Assembly (NCBI GenBank): GCA_918797485.1 | Contig: CAKKNE010000004.1 | Coordinates: 1,054,001 to 1,118,000 of the forward strand | DNA length: 64,000 nt | Reading direction: 5' to 3' | DNA from: Pelagomonas calceolata | Lineage: Eukaryota; Sar; Pelagophyceae; Pelagomonadales; Pelagomonadaceae | In this document: piece after piece, positions 35,854 through 45,813 of the stretch | How positions within the stretch are numbered: the first letter of the stretch is position 1 | Layout of the letters: each line of letters begins with the position of its first letter | Made by a program: the position numbers and the translations under genes | Notes under the pieces: generated by a model | Database searches by the model: none | What the model was told of the DNA's origin: nothing | Seen by the model: the letters and a program-made list of their open reading frames with translations, nothing else

Positions 35854-37629
35854 ATGCGCTGGCTGCTCCTGCTCGCCCAGGCGGCTTTAGCCGAGGCGCT
35901 CATACCACCGCACACCAGGCCGTCGCCGCGGCGCTTGCACAGCGCTGTCGCAACCCCCGAGCTCACAAAGGACGAGGCGGGCCACTTGCTCGGCTTCGGT
36001 GACGCTTCGCACGAGCCCTCCACCTTACAACAGATCGACGCCGCTTGTGCCGCAAGGGCAGACGCGCTCACCTCAAATGATCTACAAAAACTAGAAGAAC
36101 AAATAAAAGCTATCGACGAAGAATTGGGCCCGCCCGTCTCGCCCTCTGGCAATGTGAGGAGGGATTCTGATGGAAAGGACGTCGTCGCCGTCGCCGCCGA
36201 GTTCAAACGCGCCTCGCCGTCCAAAGGAGACATTGCATTGGATGCGGACATCACGGACGTCGCGTCGACCTACGCGAAGGCCGGGGCCTCAATTATAAGT
36301 GTGCTGACGGAGCCTTCCAAGTTTAGCGGTTCTCTGGAAGATTTATTATCAGCAAGACGTGCAGCGCAAAAAGTAGCTGAGAGCACAGGTAAGCCGAGAC
36401 CCGCCATGCTGCGCAAGGACTTCATTTCAAGGGAATCCCAGATCATCGAAGCGAGGGCCTATGGCGCTGACTGCATCCTGCTCATTGTGGCCTGTCTCAC
36501 AAGATCTCAGTTGAGAGACCTCGTCGCGTCCTGCAAGAGGTACCAAATCCAGCCGCTCGTCGAGGTCCACACGGAAGAAGAAATGCAGTTAGCTCTCGAT
36601 ACGGAAGGTGTGGAATTTATCGGTATAAATAATAGGAATTTGCACTCGTTCAAGCTCGACATGTCGACCACACCTCGACTGATGGCTGCGGCGGCCAAGC
36701 ATCCGAACTACTCTGACGAGTTGACCTTCGCATCACTAAGTGGAGCGGCGGGCCGGAGTGACGTGGACGAGCTGAATGGTAGTACGAGGTGTGTTTTGGT
36801 GGGAGAGGCGCTCATGCGCGCGCCGGACGCGGGCGCGTTGGTGAACGAGTTAAGGTATCCCTCTGCCACAGTTGCGACGAAGCGTGTGCTCGCCAAGGTC
36901 TGCGGTGTGACTACTGCGGAAGATGCCATTCTTGCGTGCCGCGCGGGCGCGGATCTTATCGGCGTGATCAACGTCGCCAAATCAAAAAGATACGTAGACG
37001 CCGCCCAGGCTTCGGACATTGTCGACGCCGTCCGGGCGTTCGGGGAGCGGGAGCAACGGTGGGCTCCGTCATCCCATGGCTCATTGGATGCGTGGGCCGA
37101 TGCCTTGCGAACGGCCACGGATCGAGGACGGCCGTTGGTCTTCGGCGTGGTCCAGGACCAGCCTCTGGCGGACGTGCAGAAGTTCGTCGAGGGGTCGGGC
37201 GTCGATGTCATTCAACTGCACGGTTCCGAGAGTCTGGAGTATGCGGAAGCGCTCCAAGTGCCGCACGCGCGCGTGTTGCACGCGGAGCCATCTTCGGACA
37301 TCGACGCCGCCGCCGCGGATCTCGCGGCAGCATACGAACAAGTCGCGTCGGCCAAGTGCTGTCTTGTTCTTGTGGATGCGGCCGCGGCGGGCGAGAAATC
37401 AGGAGGGTTAGGAGCCCCCTTCGACTGGCGCGTCGCCGACGTGTTGGATGCGAAGCATGACATACGGGGCCTCGTGGCGGGCGGCCTCGACGCGGAGCGC
37501 GTCGTCGACTGCGCGGCGGCCGTCCCGAACGCGGTGGGCTTCGACGCGTCGTCGCGCCTCGAGAGTGAAACGCGGACGAAGGACCTGACGCGCGTGCGGG
37601 CGTACGTGGCCGCGGCGAAGGGTAAGTGA
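35854..37629 (+). CDS. Bifunctional indole-3-glycerol-phosphate synthase / phosphoribosylanthranilate isomerase, plastid-targeted
   Basis: 591 residues from ATG 35854. The N-terminus MRWLLLLAQAALAEALIPPH is a signal peptide followed by an S/R-rich stretch, consistent with a bipartite plastid presequence. The IGPS part carries AEFKRASPSKGDI, PAMLRKDFI and EFIGINNRNLHSFKLD. The PRAI part carries VCGVTTAEDAILACRAGADLI, VDVIQLHGSES and GLVAGGLDAERVVD, ending in GFDASSRLESETRTKD. The two enzymes catalyse consecutive-pathway steps 3 (PRAI) and 4 (IGPS) of tryptophan synthesis. The order IGPS then PRAI is the same as in the E. coli TrpC fusion. Confidence 0.95.
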   Translation: MRWLLLLAQAALAEALIPPHTRPSPRRLHSAVATPELTKDEAGHLLGFGDASHEPSTLQQIDAACAARADALTSNDLQKLEEQIKAIDEELGPPVSPSGNVRRDSDGKDVVAVAAEFKRASPSKGDIALDADITDVASTYAKAGASIISVLTEPSKFSGSLEDLLSARRAAQKVAESTGKPRPAMLRKDFISRESQIIEARAYGADCILLIVACLTRSQLRDLVASCKRYQIQPLVEVHTEEEMQLALDTEGVEFIGINNRNLHSFKLDMSTTPRLMAAAAKHPNYSDELTFASLSGAAGRSDVDELNGSTRCVLVGEALMRAPDAGALVNELRYPSATVATKRVLAKVCGVTTAEDAILACRAGADLIGVINVAKSKRYVDAAQASDIVDAVRAFGEREQRWAPSSHGSLDAWADALRTATDRGRPLVFGVVQDQPLADVQKFVEGSGVDVIQLHGSESLEYAEALQVPHARVLHAEPSSDIDAAAADLAAAYEQVASAKCCLVLVDAAAAGEKSGGLGAPFDWRVADVLDAKHDIRGLVAGGLDAERVVDCAAAVPNAVGFDASSRLESETRTKDLTRVRAYVAAAKGK

Positions 37630-38037
37630 GGTCTCTTTAGATAGTCGTGCGGGTTTCTCGTCAGGCTTTGCTGTCAGTGAAGACGTGACGCTGGATCCGG
37701 ACCTTTAGAGGCCAGGTTCTAGGCGTCCATCCCCCCAGGACTAGGCTAGCGTTGTCAAACCGAGTAAATAGTCTTCTCCTTCTTTTTGCTGTCAGCGCCC
37801 ATAAAAGTCCGTAGAGCAACAACGAGGAAGATCGGCGCCCGTAGCCGTGATCCACGTCCGTAGCCCTTCGACTTCCACGCAAGAAACACCTTCAAAGGCG
37901 CGCACTTGCAAGCATAGGCCAGTTATAAATTGGTGGTCGTCAAACGCACAAAGTTTGGCGGCGTGAGTCGGAAGGCAGAGAGCCGGAAGAGTTGTCGCGT
38001 TGTGCCGACGCGGACGTCGACCTCCCACTGATTCGAC
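37630..38037. other. Intergenic region, no convincing gene
   Basis: About 400 bases with lower GC content than its neighbours. Short minus-strand open frames lack any domain. No copy of the promoter motif is seen. Confidence 0.4.
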
Positions 38038-39033
38038 ATGAAGCTCGCCGTCGCCCTGCTCCTGGCCGCGGCCTCGACCGCCCAGGCCGACTACAGCCCG
38101 GCCGGTTGCGGCAATTTCTTAGCGCTCGGCTTCGATAGTCTAGATTTTGACCGGTACGATGAGTACTACAAGGCTGATTCGACCTTAACGTTGGCTCCGG
38201 TGGGCACGTTTCAAGGACCCGACGCTATCCGGGAGTACGTAAAGTTCCTCAGTCCTTTTTCACCGTTCCTTGATGATTTTGTGGAAAAGTACTCCGAATC
38301 CAATATCGACCCGTTCCGCTTCAATGCCGCAACCGGCACGTGCGTGTTCACGCGGGCTTTTCAGATCGAGTTCAAGTTGTCCGCCCCGGCGTCCCCGGGC
38401 CTCGAGGGCGAGGTCGCGATTTATTCTTTAGTCCAGTACGAGATCGATGGAAACTACGTCTCCAACGTCGAGGTCTACCTCCAGCCAGGCTGGTACGACT
38501 TTTACTTTGGCTCCGCCTTGAACACCGACGGTGTTCGCAAGTACATCTGTGACACGATGCGCGACTCGTGCCCCGCGACTTGGAAAGACAACGGGTACGA
38601 TTCGACGGGGCTCGCGACGTGCATCGACGACCTCGAGAGCCTGCCCATGTTAGATCCGCCGCCGTACTTCGACGGCAAGGGCCAGGCGTGCCGTATACTC
38701 CACGCCGACTTCGCGGCCGAAAACCCCGCTCACTGCGCGCACATCTCATTCAAGCCGGCGGAGGACCCCAAGGGCAACATCGTGTGCCAGGAATCGGCTC
38801 TGAATCCTGTTTTGATGGGCAGCCCTGGCTCGCCTTTCACGATGCAGGACAAGGCGACGTTCGACAAATTCATGAGCGACCGCGGGATCCCGGAAGCTGG
38901 CTACAAGCTGGATCCGACGGTCCCGTGCGGTTCAACCGAGGACTGCCCCGTGGGCCTGGTGTGCGATTACTCTGGCGGCCGCCGCCTCCGCTTCGGCACC
39001 GCCAAGACGGGCTTCTGCGTGCTCGCCGAGTAG
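38038..39033 (+). CDS. Secreted protein with NTF2/SnoaL-like fold and Cys-rich C-terminus
   Basis: 331 residues from ATG 38038. MKLAVALLLAAASTAQAD is a clear signal peptide. Residues about 30-160 (DRYDEYYKADSTLTLAPVGT, FQGPDAIREYVKFLSPFSPF, EVAIYSLVQYEIDGNYV) read like a SnoaL/NTF2-type cone domain that begins with a helix and then alternates strands. The C-terminal half has paired cysteines (GVRKYICDTMRDSC, CGSTEDCPVGLVCDYSGG). The function is unknown. Such domains bind small ligands in other proteins. Confidence 0.65.
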   Translation: MKLAVALLLAAASTAQADYSPAGCGNFLALGFDSLDFDRYDEYYKADSTLTLAPVGTFQGPDAIREYVKFLSPFSPFLDDFVEKYSESNIDPFRFNAATGTCVFTRAFQIEFKLSAPASPGLEGEVAIYSLVQYEIDGNYVSNVEVYLQPGWYDFYFGSALNTDGVRKYICDTMRDSCPATWKDNGYDSTGLATCIDDLESLPMLDPPPYFDGKGQACRILHADFAAENPAHCAHISFKPAEDPKGNIVCQESALNPVLMGSPGSPFTMQDKATFDKFMSDRGIPEAGYKLDPTVPCGSTEDCPVGLVCDYSGGRRLRFGTAKTGFCVLAE

Positions 39034-39120
39034 AGCAGCGAGCTGCAAGACACACATCCTCCCCCACACACGACGACGCCCACGCTCCCCCAAAGATATA
39101 CATAAAAAACAAAACTAGAA

Positions 39121-41082
39121 TTACACGCCCACCCGCGACCGCCCCTGCAGCGCGGCTAATAATCCCGCCGGCGCCGCGCGCGGCCGCGCCGGCCGTGTCA
39201 AGGGATCCGCCGCGTCGGGCCGCCAGCCCGCGTCGCACGCCTCGGACGGAAACAATCTCACAAAGTCCGGCAGGTGTTGATACGCGCTATTCCGCTTCTC
39301 CGCAGGAGTCAACGACCCCGACGCCTCCTTCGCGACCATCGCTACTAATTTTTCACGCACACTTTCGCGCCATGCTGCTTTCGCGCCGTCCCCGTCGTTC
39401 GCGAACTCCCGCGGCAGACACGCGTAGACCGCTCTGAGTTCGACGATGTCGAGCCCGGTCGGGGTATAGGTGCCTCGCAAGTCAGCAACGTGCGCCTTCC
39501 TTAATAATTCCGAAGGCGCCCGGACGGCTCGCAGCGCTTTCGCGGACCACACTCTCCGCGCAAGTGCCAGAGCCGGCTTGTCGTCTGACTGTAAAGCGTC
39601 GCAGATCCGCAGGCCCACGTCCTTCGCCGTACTCTTCAGAATGTCCGGCGGGACGAGAGAACGAGTCAACGCCAGCGCGTTGTTGTTCGCGGTTCTTTGT
39701 TCCGAGTCCCAATTCGCTCTAGCTTTCGCCTGTCGTATTTTGTGGTCGGGGTGGGCCCGGAGAGCGGCGTCCAGCCGCTCGAGCTCACTCTCCGCCGACG
39801 GATCTCCCTGGAGACATCGAGCTGTTGCTGCTCTTAATTCACTCTCGATGTCGTCGATCGACTGCTGCTGCTTCTCGGTGGGCTTCTTGACACGATTCAA
39901 TTCCGACCGCAAAGCCGCCACGGTCGCTTCTAATTCAGCAATGCGTTTCGAGGTGTTGACCTGGGCTTCGCTCGGCCGCGCATGCAAAGGCGACGTCGCC
40001 TCCTCGGGCGGCGGCGGCGGTTGTGCGCGTTGGAAGGGGTTCACCCGCTTCCTTGTGGGAGACTTCGGCGGGCCTTTCTGTTTGCGCTTGGCCGCTGCTG
40101 CTGCTAATGCTTCGGCGAGCGCCGACGGCGCGGCGGGTCTTCTGGACAGAGTGGGCGAGGACGGCGGCCTTGGTCTTCTAGCGACCTCGGCGGCGGCGGC
40201 GGCCGCGAGGGGGTGGACATTTGACACGGGTTTGCGTTTCGGCGGTGAGGATGGCGCGGCTCGCGGTTTGCGGCCGGCGGCCGCCGCCGCCGCGGCGAGC
40301 GACGCGGCCGGTGGTGGTGGCGGCGGCGGCGGCGGCGGCCGCGTTCCCGCGGGCGGCGCCTCGGACTCCGCCAGCGCCCTTGCCATCGCCTCGTCCTCGG
40401 ACTCGCGCCGCCGCCGCACGTCTTCATCCTCGGCCGCCAGCGACGCCGCGACGGCCGCGTCGAGGTCGTCTTCCGGCTCACTTTTCCCGAACCAGCGACC
40501 GAAGAAGCCCTTCTGTTGTTGTTGTTGCGGCGTCGATTCCTTCTTCGAGGCCTCGAGGGCGCGCTGGAGGTCGTCGTCGGCGTCCGGCGCCTTTCCTTCG
40601 TTGCGCGGCGTCGACTCGAGCGCGGACGCGGCCAGCGCCGCGGCGAGTTGCGCCTCGTCCTCTTCAGCCTGGCGACGACTCTCCGCCAGCGCCCGCTCCA
40701 GCTCGGGGTCCTCCTCCTGAGGTGCCGGCGCCGTCACGATCTCGAAGGCCGTCTCGCCATTCATATTTCGGACACCAAGTGGGGCGCCGGCCTCCAGCAA
40801 AGCACTCGTCACGTCGTGCAGTTGTCTCCTAACAGCCGCGTGGAGCATCGTGTCTCCATTGATGATGTCCGCCCCGTCGAAGGCCGGGTAGACGCGCTGG
40901 ATCGTGACATTTCCGAGCTTTAGTTGGTCATTGCTTCTTCGGAACGCGAGCGTCGCGGCGCCGAGGACCGCGGCGGACGCCGCGGCGCCGGCGTCTCCTG
41001 GTTTTGTGAGGGCTAAACAAGCGAGCTGGACGGCCTCCTGCTGCGTCGTGTCGCCCGCGGGGCTGGTCGCGGGGCTGGCCAT
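39121..41082 (-). CDS. Ankyrin-type protein with an array of ubiquitin-interacting motifs
   Basis: 653 residues from the ATG at 41082. Residues about 75-115 hold an ankyrin pair (NGDTMLHAAVRRQLHDVTSA, LLEAGAPLGVRNMNGETAFE). Then four to five UIM-like helices follow: DPELERALAESRRQ, EDEAQLAAALAAS, DDDLQRALEASKKE, EDDLDAAVAASLAAE and EDEAMARALAESEA. Each has the acidic start and the central Ala with a Ser four residues on. A poly-Pro/poly-Ala region, a coiled coil (RIAELEATVAALRSELNRVK) and an unknown helical C-terminus complete it. Several UIMs suggest avid binding of polyubiquitin. This is the second ubiquitin-binding protein after the CUE protein. Confidence 0.75.
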   Translation of the reverse strand: MASPATSPAGDTTQQEAVQLACLALTKPGDAGAAASAAVLGAATLAFRRSNDQLKLGNVTIQRVYPAFDGADIINGDTMLHAAVRRQLHDVTSALLEAGAPLGVRNMNGETAFEIVTAPAPQEEDPELERALAESRRQAEEDEAQLAAALAASALESTPRNEGKAPDADDDLQRALEASKKESTPQQQQQKGFFGRWFGKSEPEDDLDAAVAASLAAEDEDVRRRRESEDEAMARALAESEAPPAGTRPPPPPPPPPPAASLAAAAAAAGRKPRAAPSSPPKRKPVSNVHPLAAAAAAEVARRPRPPSSPTLSRRPAAPSALAEALAAAAAKRKQKGPPKSPTRKRVNPFQRAQPPPPPEEATSPLHARPSEAQVNTSKRIAELEATVAALRSELNRVKKPTEKQQQSIDDIESELRAATARCLQGDPSAESELERLDAALRAHPDHKIRQAKARANWDSEQRTANNNALALTRSLVPPDILKSTAKDVGLRICDALQSDDKPALALARRVWSAKALRAVRAPSELLRKAHVADLRGTYTPTGLDIVELRAVYACLPREFANDGDGAKAAWRESVREKLVAMVAKEASGSLTPAEKRNSAYQHLPDFVRLFPSEACDAGWRPDAADPLTRPARPRAAPAGLLAALQGRSRVGV

Positions 41083-41248
41083 CAGGATCTGAGAGCTGCT
41101 CTCTCTGTTTTAGAACACAGGCCTCCGGGAAGGCTTCCTGCGCTAGGGTCACTTTCGGTATGAACAATGTGAGTGTCTGCGTCCACACAGCGCGCCCGGG
41201 GGGCGCCTGGCACCGGCTTTTTGTCTTCCTAAAGCAGCTGTGATATTA

Positions 41249-41272
41249 GCTAGCGGCATGTAAGACACTAGC
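41249..41272. promoter_or_regulatory. Palindromic promoter motif in a divergent spacer
   Basis: Identical to the copy at 19198. It is 167 bases from the minus ATG at 41082 and 54 from the plus ATG at 41326, the shortest plus-strand distance seen. Confidence 0.6.
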
Positions 41273-41325
41273 AAAAAGCTTTTGCATCGCAGGGCTGCCC
41301 CCGAGCGAATTTGACCATATACAAG

Positions 41326-42468
41326 ATGATCCTCACGCAGTGCGCCGTCTGCGCCACCGACCTTGGGCTAACCTTGGGCAAGAAATGCGGCCGCTGCAGC
41401 ACACGCTACTGCGGGCCCGAATGCCAGAAAAAACACTGGGAAGAGGGCGGGCACGACAAACTCTGCAAACTGATAAAGAAATCAGGCGGCGCCGAGCAGT
41501 ACAACGCAAATAATAAGTACGCGGAGGCAGTGACAATCGCGGCGGAGGCGTGCGCCGAGGACACGAAGGGCCAGACGTGCTACATCTGCACGCAGGCCCT
41601 CCATTGGAAGACGAAGGAGGGCCTCGTGCGTGGATGCTCGTGCCGCGGGACGGCGGGCGTCGCGCACGTATCGTGCTTGGTGGAGCAGGCGAAGATTTTG
41701 GTCGCGGAGGCCGAGGAGAACAATTTGGGCCACGATGCGTTTAATGCGAGGTGGCGGCGGTGGTGCAGCTGTAGCTTGTGCGAGCAAGAGTACCACGGCG
41801 TCGTGAAGTGTGCGCTCGGGTGGGCTTGCTGGAAGACGTACTTGGGGCGGCCGGAGACGGACGAGGTTCAGGGCATGGCGATGAGCATGCTTGGGAACGG
41901 TTTATTCTTTGCTCATAACTACGAAGACGCGTTGTCCGTGTACGAGGCTATGTTGCATATGCTGCGGCGCCTTGGCGCAGCAGAAGAACACATTCTCATC
42001 GCGCAGAGCAGTCTCGCGAGCACGTATCGAGCGCTTGGGCGGAATGAAGATGCCTTACAGATGGATCGAGATATATATAGCGGACGTTTGAGGCTCAACG
42101 GCGAGGAAAATGGACATACCCTCCTTGCAGCCAACAACTACTCGACGTCCCTTATTGGCCTAAAGCGCTTCGAAGAAGCGAAGTCGCTGCTGCGCAGAAC
42201 GATGCCCGTGGCACGACGCGTCCTCGGGGATAATAATGACATGACGCTCAAGATGAGGGTGATTTACGCGGAGGCGCTCTACGAAGACGAGGGCGTGACG
42301 CTCGGCGATCTCCGCGAGGCCGTGACGACGCTCGAGGACGTGGGTCGGATCGCGCGGCGCGTGCTCGGTGGCGCGCATCCGCTCGCAGTGGGGATTGAGG
42401 ACGCCCTGGGAAACGCGCGAGCCGCACTCTCCGCCAGCGAAACGTCGCCGACGAGCAACAACGCCTAG
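41326..42468 (+). CDS. MYND finger - RING-CH-like - TPR protein, paralogue 3
   Basis: 380 residues from ATG 41326. MYND finger: CAVCATDLGLTLGKKCGRC, then STRYCGPECQKKHWEEGGH. RING-CH part: CYICTQALHWKTKEGLVRG, CSCRGTAGVAHVSCL, CSLCEQEYHG. TPR repeats follow (LLAANNYSTSLIGLKRFEEA and others). It is the most divergent of the three full paralogues in the MYND region but keeps the linker AEACAEDTKGQTCYIC. Opposite strand to the other two. The gene ends 32 bases from the convergent NDOR1 gene. Confidence 0.85.
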   Translation: MILTQCAVCATDLGLTLGKKCGRCSTRYCGPECQKKHWEEGGHDKLCKLIKKSGGAEQYNANNKYAEAVTIAAEACAEDTKGQTCYICTQALHWKTKEGLVRGCSCRGTAGVAHVSCLVEQAKILVAEAEENNLGHDAFNARWRRWCSCSLCEQEYHGVVKCALGWACWKTYLGRPETDEVQGMAMSMLGNGLFFAHNYEDALSVYEAMLHMLRRLGAAEEHILIAQSSLASTYRALGRNEDALQMDRDIYSGRLRLNGEENGHTLLAANNYSTSLIGLKRFEEAKSLLRRTMPVARRVLGDNNDMTLKMRVIYAEALYEDEGVTLGDLREAVTTLEDVGRIARRVLGGAHPLAVGIEDALGNARAALSASETSPTSNNA

Positions 42469-42500
42469 GCTCATAACCAAAGATGAATACATACAAGAAT

Positions 42501-44210
42501 TTACCCAAACGCCTCCGTTGCGAAGCGCCCCTCCCGCTCCAACCTCCGCAGCAGCGCCGCCGCCTTTTGCGAGCCACCACATCGCGGCGCGAGGCAGTCG
42601 CACAGCGCCAGCGCCACGTCGGCGGCCATTTTAGCATTTCCAGCGATATAGAAGCGGGCATTCCGATCCAGAATCCAATGAGCCACATCCGTGGCGCGCG
42701 CCCTCAAAGCTTTCGTCACGTACCGTCTCTGACTAGCGTCCGTATGTCTAGAGACCGAGACATCAACTTCCAATTTCGAAAGCCCCGCAAATTCATCGGC
42801 GTAGAGCCGATCCTTCGATTCATGGCGGCACCCGAAGAACAACAACATATCATTTCGAGGCTGAGACCGCGCGAAGGCTCTAGCGGGAGCGACGCCCGTC
42901 CCCGGCCCGACGAACACCAACGGGTCCTGTTCGATGGGCGAGAACTCGCCCCGGCGCACGCCTATCAGCAAAGTCCCTTCTCTCAGATCGCAAAGCCAGG
43001 ACGAACAAAGTCCATACACTTTCCGTCCTAAAGGCGTTTCTAGCAGCGCGCGCGCGACGCACAATTCAATTGTATCGGTAGAACACGACGCTATCGAGTA
43101 GTGCCGCGGGCGCAGCCTCGGACAGGCGTCGAGCAACGCTTCTAATGAAGGTGCACAGCGGTCGAAGTCGACCAACACATCAGCGACGCCGCGCCGTTCT
43201 GAACGGACGTAGTCGCGATACAGCGGGCCGCCTTGAACGGTGGCGAGCTCCTTGAGTTTTTGTCGCTGTTCCTTTGAGGTGTCGTCCTCACCAACCACGA
43301 ACAATGCCAGAATGCCCAGCGACCGCTGCGGGAGCGGCGTGGCTAGATCTAAGCACGTGGACAGCACGTCTTCGACGGTACCGTTGACCAATGAGGACGT
43401 CACCGGTGTTTGTAGTGAGATCGTCCTATCGTTTTTTTGGAGAGCGCGTAACACCGCTTGGACGTGGCGCGGGGCGTTCCTTGGTACTAAGACAGCAACG
43501 TCTCCCGGGGCGTAGGTCACAGAAGCGCTGAAGACGACGTGGCGCACCTCCTGCCACCAGTTTTCATCCGTGAGTCGTTGTGTTGTGGAGAGTGTCGCTT
43601 GTGCTATGGACGCGCAGCCCTCCTTCGCGAGCAGGCGCCGTTCGTACGCTTGTATTGTGGAACCTTCATCAACCATCTTTATGGTGACGGGCGGCGCGTA
43701 GTCCTCGACGCGGTCAGGAGCCTCGTCGCCGACGCGACCCTGCAAGGACGCCTCGAGGCTCTCCGAAATACCTAAAGCAGGAGACAGGCGGGCGAAGAAG
43801 CCCGGCAGCAGGCTCTCGGCGCCCTCGACGGTACACGCGTCTCCTAACGATCGTTCGCATAGCCGCGCGGCGCCGAGTTGCGCCAGACGCGCATCCAACC
43901 GCCTAGCGAACGCGTTGAACTTCGCGCCGTAGCGCGCGTCGCCGAGACCATATAAAGCATACCGCTTCCCGTCCAGGCGCGGGGCGCCCTTCCTTAACAG
44001 AGTGCTCCAGAACTTTTTGCCGTTCGAGGGCGGTGCTCCATCTCCCGCGGTCGCCGCGAAGATGATTGTTGTCGTTGATTCACTCGTGAGGGCGTCGAGC
44101 GGGACCGGGTCGCTCGTCGTGACGTTCCTCAGTCGCAGCCAGCTCCGGCAGCGCCACGCGAGGGCTTCTGCTCTACCCGTTTCACTTGCGTACGCGATGC
44201 GCACGTCCAT
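42501..44210 (-). CDS. NDOR1: NADPH-dependent diflavin oxidoreductase
   Basis: 569 residues from the ATG at 44210 (MDVRIAYASETGRAEALAW). The flavodoxin domain comes first (YASETGRAE phosphate loop; TIIFAATAGDGAPPSNGKKF; YALYGLGDARYGAKFNAFAR). Then the FAD-binding part with RPRHYSIAS, and the NADPH part with FVGPGTGVAPARAF and CRHESKDRLYADEF. Length fits Tah18/NDOR1, which with anamorsin/Dre2 feeds electrons to cytosolic iron-sulfur cluster assembly. Methionine synthase reductase or cytochrome P450 reductase would be longer or membrane anchored. A motif copy lies 177 bases upstream. Confidence 0.9.
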   Translation of the reverse strand: MDVRIAYASETGRAEALAWRCRSWLRLRNVTTSDPVPLDALTSESTTTIIFAATAGDGAPPSNGKKFWSTLLRKGAPRLDGKRYALYGLGDARYGAKFNAFARRLDARLAQLGAARLCERSLGDACTVEGAESLLPGFFARLSPALGISESLEASLQGRVGDEAPDRVEDYAPPVTIKMVDEGSTIQAYERRLLAKEGCASIAQATLSTTQRLTDENWWQEVRHVVFSASVTYAPGDVAVLVPRNAPRHVQAVLRALQKNDRTISLQTPVTSSLVNGTVEDVLSTCLDLATPLPQRSLGILALFVVGEDDTSKEQRQKLKELATVQGGPLYRDYVRSERRGVADVLVDFDRCAPSLEALLDACPRLRPRHYSIASCSTDTIELCVARALLETPLGRKVYGLCSSWLCDLREGTLLIGVRRGEFSPIEQDPLVFVGPGTGVAPARAFARSQPRNDMLLFFGCRHESKDRLYADEFAGLSKLEVDVSVSRHTDASQRRYVTKALRARATDVAHWILDRNARFYIAGNAKMAADVALALCDCLAPRCGGSQKAAALLRRLEREGRFATEAFG

Positions 44211-44386
44211 GGTCGTGCTCTCTGTGTGAGTGCCTGCTGCAGAGAGCAGAGAGCACAAGTCACTTCGGAGCCGCGCGCCGCGTTCGATCTATGCGCAGTC
44301 TCTGCGAGGTTTCAAGCTCCACAGAGCTCCGGCAGTGAAGTCTGCTGTGGAGCGTGGCGCGCAAAAAACTGCGCATGCCGCGCTTT

Positions 44387-44409
44387 GCTAGTGTCTTACG
44401 GGCGCTATC
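44387..44409. promoter_or_regulatory. Palindromic promoter motif
   Basis: GCTAGTGTCTTAC, GGG, CGCTATC. It lies 177 bases upstream of the minus ATG at 44210. Confidence 0.5.
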
Positions 44410-44491
44410 ACATTTCCGCGCGGAGCCCTTTAAGCCGCGCGGGACGCCGTCGACGCGACTCGGGGAAAAGGGGACACTTAGGCGGATCAAT

Positions 44492-45494
44492 CTAGAGCGC
44501 GCGCAGCAGCTCGCTCACCTCCGCGGCCGACGCCAAATTTGATGGAGGTGATTCCACAACAACTCTTTGATCAGGCACGGGCTGCTCCCACGACGGCCGG
44601 CGCGGCGGATCTTTTGACGTAAACTTTGAAAAATCAAACAGCGTGTCCCGGGCAAAGTCCATGAGCTCGCCGTTCGGTTCGTACTCGTCCGTCTGATCGA
44701 GCAGCGCCTGGATCGCGGCCACGCCCTCGAAGAACTCGTCCCCCGAGCCCTTGAGCCTGTGTGGAAATCAAATTGCGATGCTGCTCGATGGCGTGGCAAC
44801 GCCGGTTCCTCACCACTCGACAGAGCCAGGCACCCGGCGCACTGGTTGATTTCCACACAGCTTTGAGCTTCTTCGCGGCCCGGTCGGCCGCGAGGTACGC
44901 GTCCGCCAGGAAGCGCTTCGGGAACCCTTCCGGTGATTGAGTTCGCTTCTTCGACACGATCGGTTCGTCGTCGTCACTCGAGGAGGACGAGGCGTCGAGG
45001 TCCACCTCTAAGCGACTGAGGGCCATGCGTACCAATCTCAAATCGTGCTGCGCGTGGCGCTCTCTACTACCAATCTTGGCCAGCTCGTGGTCGTTCTCTG
45101 GAACAATTGAGAGCTTCTTTCTCAGGAAGATGTCCGCATCTCGAGCGACGGCCGCTCGTAACAGGGCGAGGCGCCTCCTGATCCTGTCGGTGTGCGGATC
45201 GCGCGGCCGCGATTCGAGGCCTCGGAGCAACGCGTCGCGGCGCGCCTCCAGCGCCTCGGCCCTGTGGAGCGCTTCGGCCGCCGCGTCCTTCCAGGGCGCG
45301 GTCGCGGCGCCATCTACTAATTCAGAGAGGACCGCGGCGCCGGCCGCCGGCGGAATGGGTACTTCGGCCTGTTCTAAAGTGTCAGTGAGGACGGGCTCCG
45401 TCGTGGCGTAGGGGTCGACGGGCGTGACGGGCGGCGGCGGCGCGTGGCGGGGCATGCGGACGTAAGGACGGCCGTCGCAGTCCAAATCAGACAT
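44492..45494 (-). CDS. Unknown helical protein (2 exons)
   Basis: Exons 45494-44857 and 44756-44492, 300 residues. The ATG at 45494 has the strong context CCACCATGTC. The N-terminus is P-rich (MPRHAPPPPVTPVDPY). A long amphipathic helical region with many Arg, Glu and Leu follows (ALHRAEALEARRDALLRGLE, LRLVRMALSRLEVDLD), then DASSSSSDDDEPI, an acidic patch with likely CK2 sites. Exon 2 (LKGSGDEFFEGVAAIQALLD) also matches nothing I know. The 1003-base gene is broken by an introner. Confidence 0.6.
44757..44860 (-). mobile_element. Introner element with perfect 15-base inverted ends
   Basis: A 104-bp element. Both ends read CTGTGTGGAAATCAA (inverted). The flanking 8-mers ccttgagc and ctttgagc match at 7 of 8, a clear target duplication. 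Splicing of 44856-44757 (GT-AG, 100 nt) restores the frame, leaving LKAV-LKGS. This is the best-preserved copy in the window. Confidence 0.9.
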
Positions 45495-45813
45495 GGTGGG
45501 TGTCTCGCGCGCGAAGCGTTCTTTTTGATGGGGGCTGCTGGCTGGGGGCGCTGCGGGCTTTTTGCTGCTCGCTGCTCTCTCGGGGCTGCTGATTTGCTGT
45601 CGCTTTCGCTCCGTAATTGCGAGTTCGGTGTTGGATGTGCAGGGGACCACAAATCCAATCGAATCGAGACTCGGGCGCCGCGCGAGGACGCCTCCCGCTC
45701 GGCCCAGATAACAGTCCGGCGCCCGCGATGGAGCGCTTCCGGCACGCCGTCGATGCCGACGGACGCGTCTCGCGTGTGCCGGCACGCCGTCGCCGCGAGT
45801 ACACAGTCAATCC

